Source: Bacillota bacterium (GTDB taxonomy: Bacteria > Bacillota > Clostridia > Acetivibrionales > DTU013). From it: 64,000 bases of DNA. The stretch is from the NCBI GenBank assembly GCA_023418915.1, contig JAEZYU010000067.1, positions 69,388 to 133,387 on the forward strand, given 5' to 3'. Below are positions 15,577 to 24,276 of this stretch, one piece after another; within the stretch, counting starts at the first letter, position 1; each line of letters opens with the position of its first letter. A program made the position numbers and the translations under genes. Below the pieces are notes generated by a model. The model had not been told where the DNA came from. It worked only from the letters and a program-made list of their open reading frames with translations, and did no database searches.

Positions 15577-17532
15577 ATGAATATGAAATGGTTAAGATCT
15601 GTCCTGCTTATTGTGATCGTAGTAGCCTTAATAAGCAGTCTAAGTGCATGTTTTCTCAAGATTGAGCCAAAAGAACTTGTCAATGCTGTTTCAGTGAAAA
15701 ATGGCATTATCAGTCTGGACGGAGCCACAGTCAGCTTCGGCGATAATAACGTCCCGGATGGTGATTCAGCATCAATGAAAACCGTCAAGCCCACCAGCGT
15801 CGAAACAGATAACGGTCTGAGCTCCGAGCTATATGAGTTGATACTGACAGAGGTGTATTCCAAGCCGGTGACCGTCACACTTCCCGTCCCAGGGGACTAC
15901 TCCGGTACGGAGGAAGAAGCCCTGCTTATCGGCCTTGGAGTCGAGTGCGAATACGACAGCGGCAGCGTGGGCACGGAGTATTTCTATTTTCCCGCCGAAG
16001 TCGCCGATGAGGTAGCCAGTGCCAGTTTCATGCCGGCGGAGCTGTCGGAAGCTCCTCTGTACATGGGTGCGGGTGAAGGTACTGCTGCGCCCAAAAATAT
16101 GAAGACCTCGATATCACTAAAGTGCGGATTATTCACAAATGTCTGCTACTTCGATGATGACGGACATTTCAGGCTCTATTATCCCATGAAAGTCGACGGT
16201 AAGTTTTTTCACGACACGGTGGGCTCTTCAGGCAGGGAGGCTATACTCAACGATCTTGAAGCAACGTACGAAAAGTATAAAGCTCTTGGCTATGAGTATG
16301 ATGAGGGTGATTTCCCCATGAACGTAATGGTCAAAAGGATCAATGATGCGGGTTCCTATCACTCACTGTATGGCGACATCACCCTGAACGTGAACAATTT
16401 CACAGAAAAATATGTGACGGGTTCACTCAATCCGCTGTTGTGGCATGAGTTTTTCCATTATGTACAGGGCTGTTATACAGGCATCTTCAACGGCAGTGAT
16501 TGGATAGATGAGGCAACTGCCTCCTACTATGAAGCCAGTGCCAGAGACACCACCTTTACCTCTCTCACCTCTCAATACTTTGAGAAGCAGTTTACCGGTG
16601 CATTGCCCGTCGAAGATACGGCTCAAGACGGATACGCCCGCTCACCACTGGTCTCTTTCCTCTGCAAAAAGCAAGGCAGCGATGCCTGGATCAAAACCGT
16701 ATACGAAAATGGAGGTACACAAGAGGCACTTATCACTGCGGCGGGTGATCCATCCGGCTGGGCACACGAATACTATACCGCACTTGCTTCCGGCCAGGTG
16801 GGACAAGAGAGCACATATACCCTCCATAAAAATCTCTGTACAGGTGTTTACGGTACAGACGTTGGTACATCCCTGGAGTTGTCCGTTCCCAATTCGGGCA
16901 AGCAGGCTGAAAAGGCAAGCGGCGAAGATATCGTTCTTGGCTCGGCTTCCATAGCCATGAACGGTCAGGGATGTCGGCTGGTAGCTATTAGCGTGGATGA
17001 AGATGAGTTGAAAAAACTCCCTGATGGAGTTGATCCGAAGGTGGAATGCAAAGGTGCTTCCGTCACGGTGCTCTCGGCTGTGGGTCGCAGCGTGAAAAGC
17101 TGCGGCAGTGTGCTGGCCGGACTTAAGGACTCTTCTGACAATAAGGCTGTATATCTTGTGGTGGTCACCTCTCAGTCGGCAGCGGGAGCTTCCGGCAGCT
17201 TTGATGTCAAGGTCAGTCTGGCAGTCGAGAAGATCGACTATTCAGGTACCTACACAGGCGTTCTGAATGTAGCTGAAACAGGTGCTGATATCGATGTGAC
17301 GACTGTCGTTACCTATGAAAAGGATTTCGGAGATGGTGCGTATTACAAAATCGTCTGCACAAAGGATGATAGTGACAGTAAGTATATAAACGGCAGCTAC
17401 TTCGTACGGTCCACTGGAGAGGCGAATATCGCGAGCACAGACTTTAGCTTCTCGGCGGACGGACAATCCTTTCAAGCAACAATGCTTGACTTCAACAACA
17501 AAGCCTGGGGAACCATCAATGCTCAGAAATAA
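15577..17532 (+). CDS. Lipoprotein with zincin-type metalloprotease motif
   Basis: The 651-residue product has a lipoprotein signal peptide (hydrophobic span to about residue 24, lipobox LSAC). A zinc-protease motif HEFFH lies at residues 290-294, with Glu312 in WIDEATASYYE 18 residues further on, the spacing of a gluzincin third ligand. The C-terminal third is beta-rich and likely wraps or binds an extracellular target. The protein would be anchored on the outside of the membrane. A second protein with a similar HELFH...FEATAEY core is encoded at 24277-27756 in the convergent array. Substrate unknown. It lies upstream of two other secreted or membrane genes in the same direction. Confidence 0.75.
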   Translation: MNMKWLRSVLLIVIVVALISSLSACFLKIEPKELVNAVSVKNGIISLDGATVSFGDNNVPDGDSASMKTVKPTSVETDNGLSSELYELILTEVYSKPVTVTLPVPGDYSGTEEEALLIGLGVECEYDSGSVGTEYFYFPAEVADEVASASFMPAELSEAPLYMGAGEGTAAPKNMKTSISLKCGLFTNVCYFDDDGHFRLYYPMKVDGKFFHDTVGSSGREAILNDLEATYEKYKALGYEYDEGDFPMNVMVKRINDAGSYHSLYGDITLNVNNFTEKYVTGSLNPLLWHEFFHYVQGCYTGIFNGSDWIDEATASYYEASARDTTFTSLTSQYFEKQFTGALPVEDTAQDGYARSPLVSFLCKKQGSDAWIKTVYENGGTQEALITAAGDPSGWAHEYYTALASGQVGQESTYTLHKNLCTGVYGTDVGTSLELSVPNSGKQAEKASGEDIVLGSASIAMNGQGCRLVAISVDEDELKKLPDGVDPKVECKGASVTVLSAVGRSVKSCGSVLAGLKDSSDNKAVYLVVVTSQSAAGASGSFDVKVSLAVEKIDYSGTYTGVLNVAETGADIDVTTVVTYEKDFGDGAYYKIVCTKDDSDSKYINGSYFVRSTGEANIASTDFSFSADGQSFQATMLDFNNKAWGTINAQK

Positions 17533-17577
17533 ACATGTATACAGGCCTTGCCGCCAAAAAAATCGGAGGAATATATT

Positions 17578-18309
17578 ATGAGAGATGATACTGCTCCTGC
17601 TGGCAGAGGAAAAAAGATACTGATTGTGATCCTCATAGCAGCGAATTTGATAATGCTGACAGTAGCCATTATTACAATACCATCCAATCTGCGGCGAACA
17701 TCAGAAAATACAAATGCACCGGACGCTGCCGAGTCTGCTTCAAACGTCTCTGTGCAAGTACTTGAGACGGTGAATGTGCCGAAAAAAACACCAGACCAAA
17801 CAGAAATACCCGACACAGGCGTCAAAAGCCAAACACCGGAAGCGGCCAGCGTTGATTTATCCACCAATGAGCGCCCCGATCTGGAAGATTTCCTGTGGTA
17901 TACGGAAGACGTGTTTTATAATGGCGTTCCAACTGGTGCAGCCATAATAGATAACGTCAAATACACAACCGGCGGCTGGAAGGGGCTTATTATCTATGAC
18001 CCGGACAACGACTATGGTGCAAATGCAATGGAATTTCTGAATGTGAATATAGCAGGCACGGAGGATGATTTAAGTATCACCCTCGACTGGTATCTGATGT
18101 TTATATCCGGTGAGGGAAGCAGCCTCGACGAAACGGATATGGAAGACACAGTGTACACTGGCGGGTGGGTCGGGGGCGGTATACGTGCCTTTGGACTTGG
18201 TGAAATGCGTATAAGACGCCTCTATGACCTGAACAATAAGCAGTACGCCTTTGGTACACTTGAAACACCAGACGGAATACCGGCGTTCATCGCACTGGTA
18301 AGGCCATAA
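17578..18309 (+). CDS. One-span membrane-anchored extracellular protein
   Basis: Starting at ATG 17578 behind ATCGGAGGAATATATT, the 243-residue product has a short basic N-terminus, one span (about residues 13-35), a low-complexity Ser/Thr/Pro-rich linker to about residue 100, and a compact C-terminal domain (DFLWYTEDVFYNGVPTGA onward) of about 140 residues. I do not recognise the domain. It ends 12 nt before the next gene and is clearly in the same operon as the metalloprotease lipoprotein and the zinc-ribbon protein. Confidence 0.7.
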   Translation: MRDDTAPAGRGKKILIVILIAANLIMLTVAIITIPSNLRRTSENTNAPDAAESASNVSVQVLETVNVPKKTPDQTEIPDTGVKSQTPEAASVDLSTNERPDLEDFLWYTEDVFYNGVPTGAAIIDNVKYTTGGWKGLIIYDPDNDYGANAMEFLNVNIAGTEDDLSITLDWYLMFISGEGSSLDETDMEDTVYTGGWVGGGIRAFGLGEMRIRRLYDLNNKQYAFGTLETPDGIPAFIALVRP

Positions 18310-18321
18310 GGAGGAGTATAT

Positions 18322-20586
18322 ATGGGGAAATATTGTGTGAATTGTGGTAATAAGCTGCATACAGGCGCACGCTTTTGCGGCAAATGCAGCGCACCTGTCG
18401 TCAATGCGCCTGCACCGTCAACACCGGCCAACGCAGCTGCTCAGACGTCCATACCGCCTGCTCAGCCTCAAGCACAGCCGGTATATATAGCATCGCAGCC
18501 TCAAACGCAGCCGACTTATTCGGCTCCCATGGCTGCAAACAGGGTGCAGCCGGCCAGAACAGCGAAAAAGAAGAAAGGCAGCAGTGCGCTTTGTGTCATA
18601 CTTGCTATTGTACTGGCAGCTCAAACTACAATCGTAGCCCTATACGGCTGGCCCGGCTTTGCAGCGGGAGGGAAAATCAAGCCCCTCACCGTGCTGGAAA
18701 GCGATACCTTCACCCTGCAGGAGGGACAGACCTCAATTGAAACCGGCAGCGGCGCAAGCATGGGTTTTGGGTGTCTGCTGGAGGACGGTGAGGAAATAAC
18801 TGTGGAAAGGGTGAAGCCAGCCTCAGTTGACAGAGATGTAGAAATCTATGCTTATAGTTTCAAGCTTTCATCCGGCCAGCCTGAGGGTGCGATAGAGTTG
18901 ATAATACCTTATGACGATGCGGGGCTGAGTACAGATGAGGAATTGCAGTCCGTCTGCGGCAAGTATCTCAATGAGCAGACCGGCAAATGGGAGGACGTTT
19001 TCTACACGGTGGACACTCAGGCAAATGAGGTCCATATCATCACCGACCACCTCTCTACCTACAGCGCATTCAAGATCGTGGATCCAACCAAGCGCAGCGC
19101 TTACATTTCCGATGTCAATGTCTATGCCGTCTATATGACAATGGAACAGGCGGATGCGCTGCTTAAGACATACTCCGCGCAGGGTCCCACCTGGCAGGAG
19201 GACGTTGTCAGCTCATATTTGAGTGCGACAGGCAGCCTTGAGTATTTCATAGAATCCAATATGCATACGCTGTTATCATTGGGCGGCGCATATAATGATC
19301 TTGTCAGTTCCCGATTCCAAAAAGCAATGACAGGATTGGGAATTTCCACCGCATGCACGCAGTTTGCCTTCGATGCCTACAATAACGGGCTTGCAAGCAG
19401 GACAACCGCCGTAAGCGCAATGCAGTCGACCCTGAATATAGCAATCAACTTTGCCACCCCTTCCATCCAGCTTGCCTATCTGGGTGTGGGTGTGATCGAT
19501 CTCGCTTTGACCGACGTAAGGACCTTCGCTCTTGAAAAGAGGTATGAAAGCACCAAAAACATGTACGACAAGTATTACAAACGCAGCGATATCAGCCGTA
19601 CAACCAAGGACTGGCTGAAGCTGTTCAAGAAGATATACAATGAGAACAAGTCAAAGCCACAGGCGGCATTGGACATGATGAATGCCGAAATCGACCGCTA
19701 TGTTCATGAATATTGGGATGTTGCAGGCAGTGATAACGATTACTGGGAAGACTCCTTTGATCAAAACGCTGACATGTCCAAATATCCATGGCCAAACAAG
19801 GAAGACCGCACCAACATCTCCAACATGCATAAAGCGGCATTGTACGAATATTTGCAGGTCGTGTTCAAAACCATAAGCCGGGACATATATTTCGATGGTC
19901 TCATCGCACGGGAAAAAGAACTAGAGGATATGGCAATGCTTCTCAACAGCCAATACGCCATCAAAATAACAGAGAAGGTCGAAGATGGAGAAAGCCCTAA
20001 ATGGGCGGGCTGTTATGCCAGGCTTGCGCCTCTCTCTCACAGCGCAGATGAAAAAGCATGGACAGGGAAGCTTAATGACGAGGGCGGCGGTACGATTATA
20101 TTCACCCTGCTTGCCCACCAAAAAGCGGGATTCCCAATGACGCTGGAGCTGTATGAAACAGCAGACGACGTGAAGGAAGGAAAAGTTGCGCTTACTGTGC
20201 CGATAGAGCCCTTCAAGGAGAATGAGCAAACAATCGTGCTGGGCAATGCGGGGCTTTCGCTTGACGATATTATCGGCACCTATGAAATGACTACTTCATT
20301 TGAGGGAGCATCACAGCAACATTCTATATATTTCTCAAAAAACGCTGATAAATTGGTGGCTGCAAGTGATATTGACGAATCGTTTGAAATGGCATACGAT
20401 CCGTCTACCGGCACGGCCAATGTTACGCAGAAATTCCCACATGAAGATGATGAGGTTACAGTACAGACGACTTTCGAATTTACCCTTGAAAACGGAGGCA
20501 TTAAAATAACCGGTAAAGCTGTTATGTCGTTTCAGGGTCAAGCCGTAACATCGGTTGCACAGTATGAAGGATACAAGACCGACTAA
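18322..20586 (+). CDS. Zinc-ribbon, single-span, large extracellular protein
   Basis: The 754-residue protein starts with a zinc ribbon, CVNCGNKLHTGARFCGKC (Cys-x2-Cys, x11, Cys-x2-Cys, residues 5-22), then a Pro/Gln/Ala-rich linker, a basic stretch KKKKG and one span near residues 92-112. The first extracellular domain (about 125-255) ends NEQTGKWEDVFYTVDTQANE and resembles the corresponding part of the 24277-27756 protein (a ZU5-like beta domain is my guess). A long helical region follows, then two beta-rich C-terminal domains from about 560. So a cytoplasmic zinc ribbon is joined to a large surface part. Ribosome site AAGGAGGAGTATAT. Function unknown. Confidence 0.75.
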   Translation: MGKYCVNCGNKLHTGARFCGKCSAPVVNAPAPSTPANAAAQTSIPPAQPQAQPVYIASQPQTQPTYSAPMAANRVQPARTAKKKKGSSALCVILAIVLAAQTTIVALYGWPGFAAGGKIKPLTVLESDTFTLQEGQTSIETGSGASMGFGCLLEDGEEITVERVKPASVDRDVEIYAYSFKLSSGQPEGAIELIIPYDDAGLSTDEELQSVCGKYLNEQTGKWEDVFYTVDTQANEVHIITDHLSTYSAFKIVDPTKRSAYISDVNVYAVYMTMEQADALLKTYSAQGPTWQEDVVSSYLSATGSLEYFIESNMHTLLSLGGAYNDLVSSRFQKAMTGLGISTACTQFAFDAYNNGLASRTTAVSAMQSTLNIAINFATPSIQLAYLGVGVIDLALTDVRTFALEKRYESTKNMYDKYYKRSDISRTTKDWLKLFKKIYNENKSKPQAALDMMNAEIDRYVHEYWDVAGSDNDYWEDSFDQNADMSKYPWPNKEDRTNISNMHKAALYEYLQVVFKTISRDIYFDGLIAREKELEDMAMLLNSQYAIKITEKVEDGESPKWAGCYARLAPLSHSADEKAWTGKLNDEGGGTIIFTLLAHQKAGFPMTLELYETADDVKEGKVALTVPIEPFKENEQTIVLGNAGLSLDDIIGTYEMTTSFEGASQQHSIYFSKNADKLVAASDIDESFEMAYDPSTGTANVTQKFPHEDDEVTVQTTFEFTLENGGIKITGKAVMSFQGQAVTSVAQYEGYKTD

Positions 20587-20682
20587 TAAGATATTGTTTA
20601 TTCATTCCGACCATTATACTTCAGTTTAGCGTGGGTTGCGCAATAAACAAAATACCAGCAGCTATGAAGGGAGAGCATCACC

Positions 20683-22107
20683 GTGGCAAAGAAGAAAAAA
20701 AAGAAAATCAATCCTGTCATCCTCGTGCTGATATGTGCCTGTCTGCTGTTTGCCATGTATACCAGCCTGAGTACGATTGCACTGGGGCTGTTTGGTCAGA
20801 CAGTAATGGGCGTAGTAGACAGCTATGACAGCCGCCTGGATAGTATTAGCGCTGGAGCTAATCGCTCCCGTACCGTTTCAATGGGCTATAGCTTTATGGC
20901 AAACGGTAAGGAATATCGGGGCTATGTAATGTATATGACTGATGAAGCGTGGCCTCACCTCAATGAAGGAGAAACACGCTCCGAGCGCATCAGCTACTTC
21001 TCCTTCTGCCCGTATATCAACAAACCGTCTGCTCTTACCGATTTTGACCAAATGGGATCGATGGGGCTGCTATATCATATTTTTGCCCCTTTCGGCTGCA
21101 TGTTCCTGCTGCTTCTCGTTACCGGAAGATTGAAGAGAAAGAAGAAGACGAAAAAAACCGCGAAGAAATCTGCCGTACCTCAAAATAACTATACAAGGAG
21201 TGATATGGATATGTTCTGTTATAACTGTGGAAATAAACTGCCAGAGGGTGTAGCCTTCTGTTCAGACTGTGGTAATAAAATACAACAAAGTGCTCCCGAC
21301 ATCTGTTCGGCTTGTGGAGCAGCCATACCGGATGACGCTGTTTTCTGCATCAATTGCGGCACAGCCAGAAATAGTTCCGCCGCACAGCAAACGCCGTCTT
21401 CAGCCTATTATGTACAACAGCCACAGCAGTCAACTACACCTTTTACAGCGCAGCTACAACAGCCAACTGAACTTTATGCACAGCAGACACAAGCAGCAAC
21501 GCCTCAGCAACACCTCAATACACAACACACAGGGCTTGTCGGTTTTTCAGAACGCTGCAGCTCGCCTGAAATATTAGCCGCTGCACAGAAAAACAAAAAA
21601 TTTGCCGTCGGATGTCTATTTGTGTTGGTGTTTACACCTCTCATCGGCTTTCCCATCGCGGGTCTTCTGATGGACGACTTCCCCTTTGGCGAATCCCTTG
21701 TCATCGGCACCGGAATTGCTCTCGTCATGCTTATCATCAATCTGCTTGCCTTGCGAAGGACCAAGAGGCCAGTTTGGGAGGGAACGGTAGTCAATAAATA
21801 CAGCAAGAAACGGAGCGAGCATAAAAGAACGGATGGCGAGTCGGACACCTATACCACTTATACTGAATACACCACAGTCATTACCACTGACGCAGGAAAG
21901 AAAAAAACCATTGTTGAAAAGGACAGCGGCCGCCATATGTACGATTACCTATCAGCAGGCGATAGGGTACGCTTTCATCCCATGTTCGGTACATATGAAA
22001 AATACGACAAATCAAAAGACCGGGTTATTTACTGCAATGTATGTTCCATGATGAACCCTATACAAAATGACCGCTGCAAGCGGTGCAACAATTTACTATT
22101 TAAATAA
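20683..22107 (+). CDS. DUF3592-like membrane domain fused to a zinc-ribbon membrane protein
   Basis: The 474-residue product has a first part with a span at about 11-33, an extracellular domain containing VSMGYSFMANGKEYRG and ISYFSFCPYINKPSALTD, and a second span near 127-147. This domain matches the lipoprotein at 22838-23432 (SYTFTLPDGKEINGF, VRYFSTFPYINAMERDTG). The second part begins at MDMFCYNCGNKLPEGVAFC with two more ribbon pairs, a Gln-rich linker, two spans near 300-345, a beta domain and a C-terminal ribbon CNVCSMMNPIQNDRCKRC. A ribosome site AAGGAG sits 8-14 nt before the in-frame ATGs 21205 and 21211, so the gene looks like a fusion of two once separate genes and may still produce both forms. 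GTG 20683 follows GAAGGGAGAGCATCACC. Confidence 0.75.
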   Translation: MAKKKKKKINPVILVLICACLLFAMYTSLSTIALGLFGQTVMGVVDSYDSRLDSISAGANRSRTVSMGYSFMANGKEYRGYVMYMTDEAWPHLNEGETRSERISYFSFCPYINKPSALTDFDQMGSMGLLYHIFAPFGCMFLLLLVTGRLKRKKKTKKTAKKSAVPQNNYTRSDMDMFCYNCGNKLPEGVAFCSDCGNKIQQSAPDICSACGAAIPDDAVFCINCGTARNSSAAQQTPSSAYYVQQPQQSTTPFTAQLQQPTELYAQQTQAATPQQHLNTQHTGLVGFSERCSSPEILAAAQKNKKFAVGCLFVLVFTPLIGFPIAGLLMDDFPFGESLVIGTGIALVMLIINLLALRRTKRPVWEGTVVNKYSKKRSEHKRTDGESDTYTTYTEYTTVITTDAGKKKTIVEKDSGRHMYDYLSAGDRVRFHPMFGTYEKYDKSKDRVIYCNVCSMMNPIQNDRCKRCNNLLFK

Positions 22108-22163
22108 TCTTACTGTTCTAACTTAAAGGTAACTTAAAAGGTAACTTAAAAGGAGGCTTTGTA

Positions 22164-22529
22164 ATGGAGAGATTTAGCACAATGCTGGAGGCAGCAGATT
22201 TTGCTGCGACACGATGCAATAACTGGAGCTTTGCCTATTCCAACAACGAGGTATACGACAGGGCTAACCTTCTGTCCAGCGCCGGGATGCACGATAAGGA
22301 AAATCCTGCGGACGAGGACAGCTTTTATGTGGTTTCCCCCTGCGGGGCTATCGGCTTTTGCGAAGACGGTGAAGATATAGACTGGCTGTTTCTGTCCAGT
22401 TCCTGCACAGATGAGGATCTACCCGCCACGCTTACTGCAGCCCCGCAAATCAAATTCTGTCCTAATTGCGGTTCTGCCGTTGTACCGGGTGCTCGCTTTT
22501 GCGGAGAATGCGGGGAAAGGCTGTGCTGA
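22164..22529 (+). CDS. Small soluble protein with C-terminal zinc ribbon
   Basis: The 121-residue protein starts behind AAAAGGAGGCTTTGTA. Its N-terminal 85 residues are acidic and unrecognised; the end carries a zinc ribbon CPNCGSAVVPGARFCGECG. No membrane span is present. It is the last gene of the plus-strand array and meets the end of the minus-strand array about 50 bp further on. It could be a soluble partner of the membrane zinc-ribbon proteins; function unknown. Confidence 0.7.
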   Translation: MERFSTMLEAADFAATRCNNWSFAYSNNEVYDRANLLSSAGMHDKENPADEDSFYVVSPCGAIGFCEDGEDIDWLFLSSSCTDEDLPATLTAAPQIKFCPNCGSAVVPGARFCGECGERLC

Positions 22530-22579
22530 ACGGCCCCGCCACGCACTGCTTGACGTTCTGCACAGTAAATCATCAACGG

Positions 22580-22828
22580 CGATTTAATATAAATAGAGAA
22601 TGAGAAAAATAAAACGGGCTGGCTCTACAAACCCAGGTGCGCTCGGAACATAAACCTCTAAATTTCATATATGCCTTTGAAAACGTCAAGGAAAATGTCC
22701 TGTGTGATGTCCTCGGCCACGGCGGGGTCAAAGCCGGAACGCGCATGGATAAATTGGTATACCTCGTCAACATAAGCCTTGTATACCGCTAAAAATCGTT
22801 GTTCCTTTCCTGCTTCCCGCATATTCAT
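22580..22828 (-). pseudogene. ECF sigma factor, truncated and frameshifted remnant
   Basis: From ATG 22828 (site GAGGG six nt upstream) the frame reads MREAGKEQRFLAVYKAYVDE from its second Met, then FDPAVAEDITQDIFLDVFKG, which is the region 2 core of an ECF sigma factor, and stops at about 22656. A second frame continues KFRGLCSERTWVCR, the usual region 2.3-2.4 continuation, before homology is lost near 22600. Region 4 is missing. The gene directly follows the frameshifted lipoprotein gene of the minus-strand array, so the array may once have carried its own sigma factor. Confidence 0.7.
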
Positions 22829-22837
22829 AAGCATCCC

Positions 22838-23432
22838 TCACTCAACAGACATTTCCTTTGAAAACAGTACATCATCCTCATACATAATTTCAAAGCGCAA
22901 TGTACCCTCAGTCACTTTGTCGGCTTCCAGCGCCCCTATCGTGCCGTCTATTGCGGTCACTATGGTAGTCGCACGAAACACTAAAATCCCCCGCGTTATC
23001 ATCGAAGGCTTCATCAAAGACATAGGAAGCCGCCCGCTTGCCATAGCCGAGTTTGACGAAAATCTGTGGCTTGCTGTCGAGTCCTGTGTCCCGCTCCATG
23101 GCGTTTATATAAGGGAAAGTGGAAAAATACCGCACCCGCACGGTCGATGTTCCATCGGCTTTCAGGTAGACCGAATCTCCAATCTTCTTGGTAAATCCGT
23201 TAATCTCTTTCCCATCGGGGAGGGTGAATGTGTAGCTTATATTGTAGGTATACCGCCCCGGCTTGCCGTCGGTGCGCTCGCCGCTCTTTTCGGATGTAAC
23301 CGTTTGCTCCGAATTTGCCGTTTTGCCGTCGGAGCTTTTTTCCGAGGCACCTCCGCAAGAGGTAAGAATCAATACAGATACGATTCCCACCAATATCAAA
23401 GACAAAAGGGTAACTATTTTCGTTTTTTTCAT
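22838..23432 (-). pseudogene. DUF3592-like lipoprotein with a one-base frameshift
   Basis: From ATG 23432 the product has a signal peptide and lipobox (LILTSCGGASEKSS), then a Ser/Thr-rich linker and a domain with YNISYTFTLPDGKEINGF and VRYFSTFPYINAMERDTG that matches the first half of the 20683-22107 protein. After DEAFDDNAG the frame changes. Removing one G from the run of five at 22987-22991 gives DEAFDDNAGILVFRATTIVT and a continuous reading to the stop at 22838. So the gene is broken by a single extra G, or the base is a sequencing error. It would be an outer-face lipoprotein of unknown role. Confidence 0.75.
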
Positions 23433-23483
23433 GTAATTCACATTCCTTTTCCCAATATCATATTTTTGTGACATAAGCGGATA

Positions 23484-24056
23484 TCATGAGCCGGTTTTCT
23501 CATCAGCGTTCTCTCTCAAATGGATTGTACGGGCCATAACTTCGCACTCGACGGGCGCATAATTATCCTCCGTGCAGAACAACGCAACCTGTTCCGTCCA
23601 TCCGCCGCGAAGGAGGATGGTGTGACTTTTCGGCTTGTAATTGACCTTCGTGACGCGCTTCCATTTGAGAAGAGTCTCCTGCCGTGACTGCGCCAGCATC
23701 CCCGCGCCCGCCACGGCGGGTTTACCAGAAAGCAGCCCCAATACGATCGTCAGGGCATTTGTGATTCGGTTCTTTTTTGCCTGTTTTGCCTGCGTGCGGC
23801 AGAGTACGCCCTTGTCGTCCAGCACAAATTCCACCTCATATTTTCCCCGATAGACCGTCATGATGAAAAGCCAGGTGAAAAACAGCAATGCGGCAATGAG
23901 CCCCAGCCCATAGAGCGCATAGACGCTTTTGCCCGACGCAAGCCCGATGACCAGCGCGACAAGGCCGAAAGGGATGCCGATGACAATCCCCAACTGCTTC
24001 AAAATAACCGTGTTTCTGAATATGGGTACGCTGATCTGCCATTGAATTTTTTCCAT
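23484..24056 (-). CDS. Two-span membrane protein of the minus-strand array
   Basis: ATG 24056 has AAAGGGGG six nt upstream; the frame is open further up but would overlap the small gene before it. The 190-residue product has two adjacent spans (IVIGIPFGLVALVIGLA and YALYGLGLIAALLFFTWLF), then a soluble domain with YRGKYEVEFVLDDKGVLC and LLKWKRVTKVNYKPKSHTIL, which looks like a small beta-rich PH-like domain facing the cytoplasm. This general layout is the same as in the two paralogues at 14912 and 28064, although I do not see close sequence identity. Function unknown. Confidence 0.65.
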   Translation of the reverse strand: MEKIQWQISVPIFRNTVILKQLGIVIGIPFGLVALVIGLASGKSVYALYGLGLIAALLFFTWLFIMTVYRGKYEVEFVLDDKGVLCRTQAKQAKKNRITNALTIVLGLLSGKPAVAGAGMLAQSRQETLLKWKRVTKVNYKPKSHTILLRGGWTEQVALFCTEDNYAPVECEVMARTIHLRENADEKTGS

Positions 24057-24082
24057 CGTCATCCCCCTTTCCATAGGTGGCT

Positions 24083-24229
24083 TTAATAATAGCCGCTCAT
24101 GCCGCCGAGCAGTTCTCCGATGATACTGGTGAGAGCGGCCCCAAATATAACAGAGAGTATAAGACCTATCGCACAGACGATGAGCATAGCTCGCGCATAA
24201 TTTTCGGTTCCGCAGTGTCTGCAAAACAT
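24083..24229 (-). CDS. 48-residue membrane protein with half a zinc ribbon
   Basis: ATG 24229 follows GGGAGTGAAGCCC. The product begins MFCRHCGTENYARAML with one Cys-x2-Cys pair and continues into a single span (IVCAIGLILSVIFGAALTSI), ending GGMSGYY. It is a minimal version of the zinc-ribbon-plus-membrane layout of its neighbours, with the second cysteine pair missing. It lies between the large metalloprotease-like gene and the two-span protein in the same direction and is probably in the same operon. Confidence 0.6.
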   Translation of the reverse strand: MFCRHCGTENYARAMLIVCAIGLILSVIFGAALTSIIGELLGGMSGYY

Positions 24230-24276
24230 GGGCTTCACTCCCTTATCTCCTCAGTAAATTGCATAATGGCAAATGG

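Noticed and set aside
22779..23471. 230-codon plus-strand frame
   Set aside because: Lies opposite the lipoprotein whose signal peptide and homology are clear; no site and no recognisable domain.
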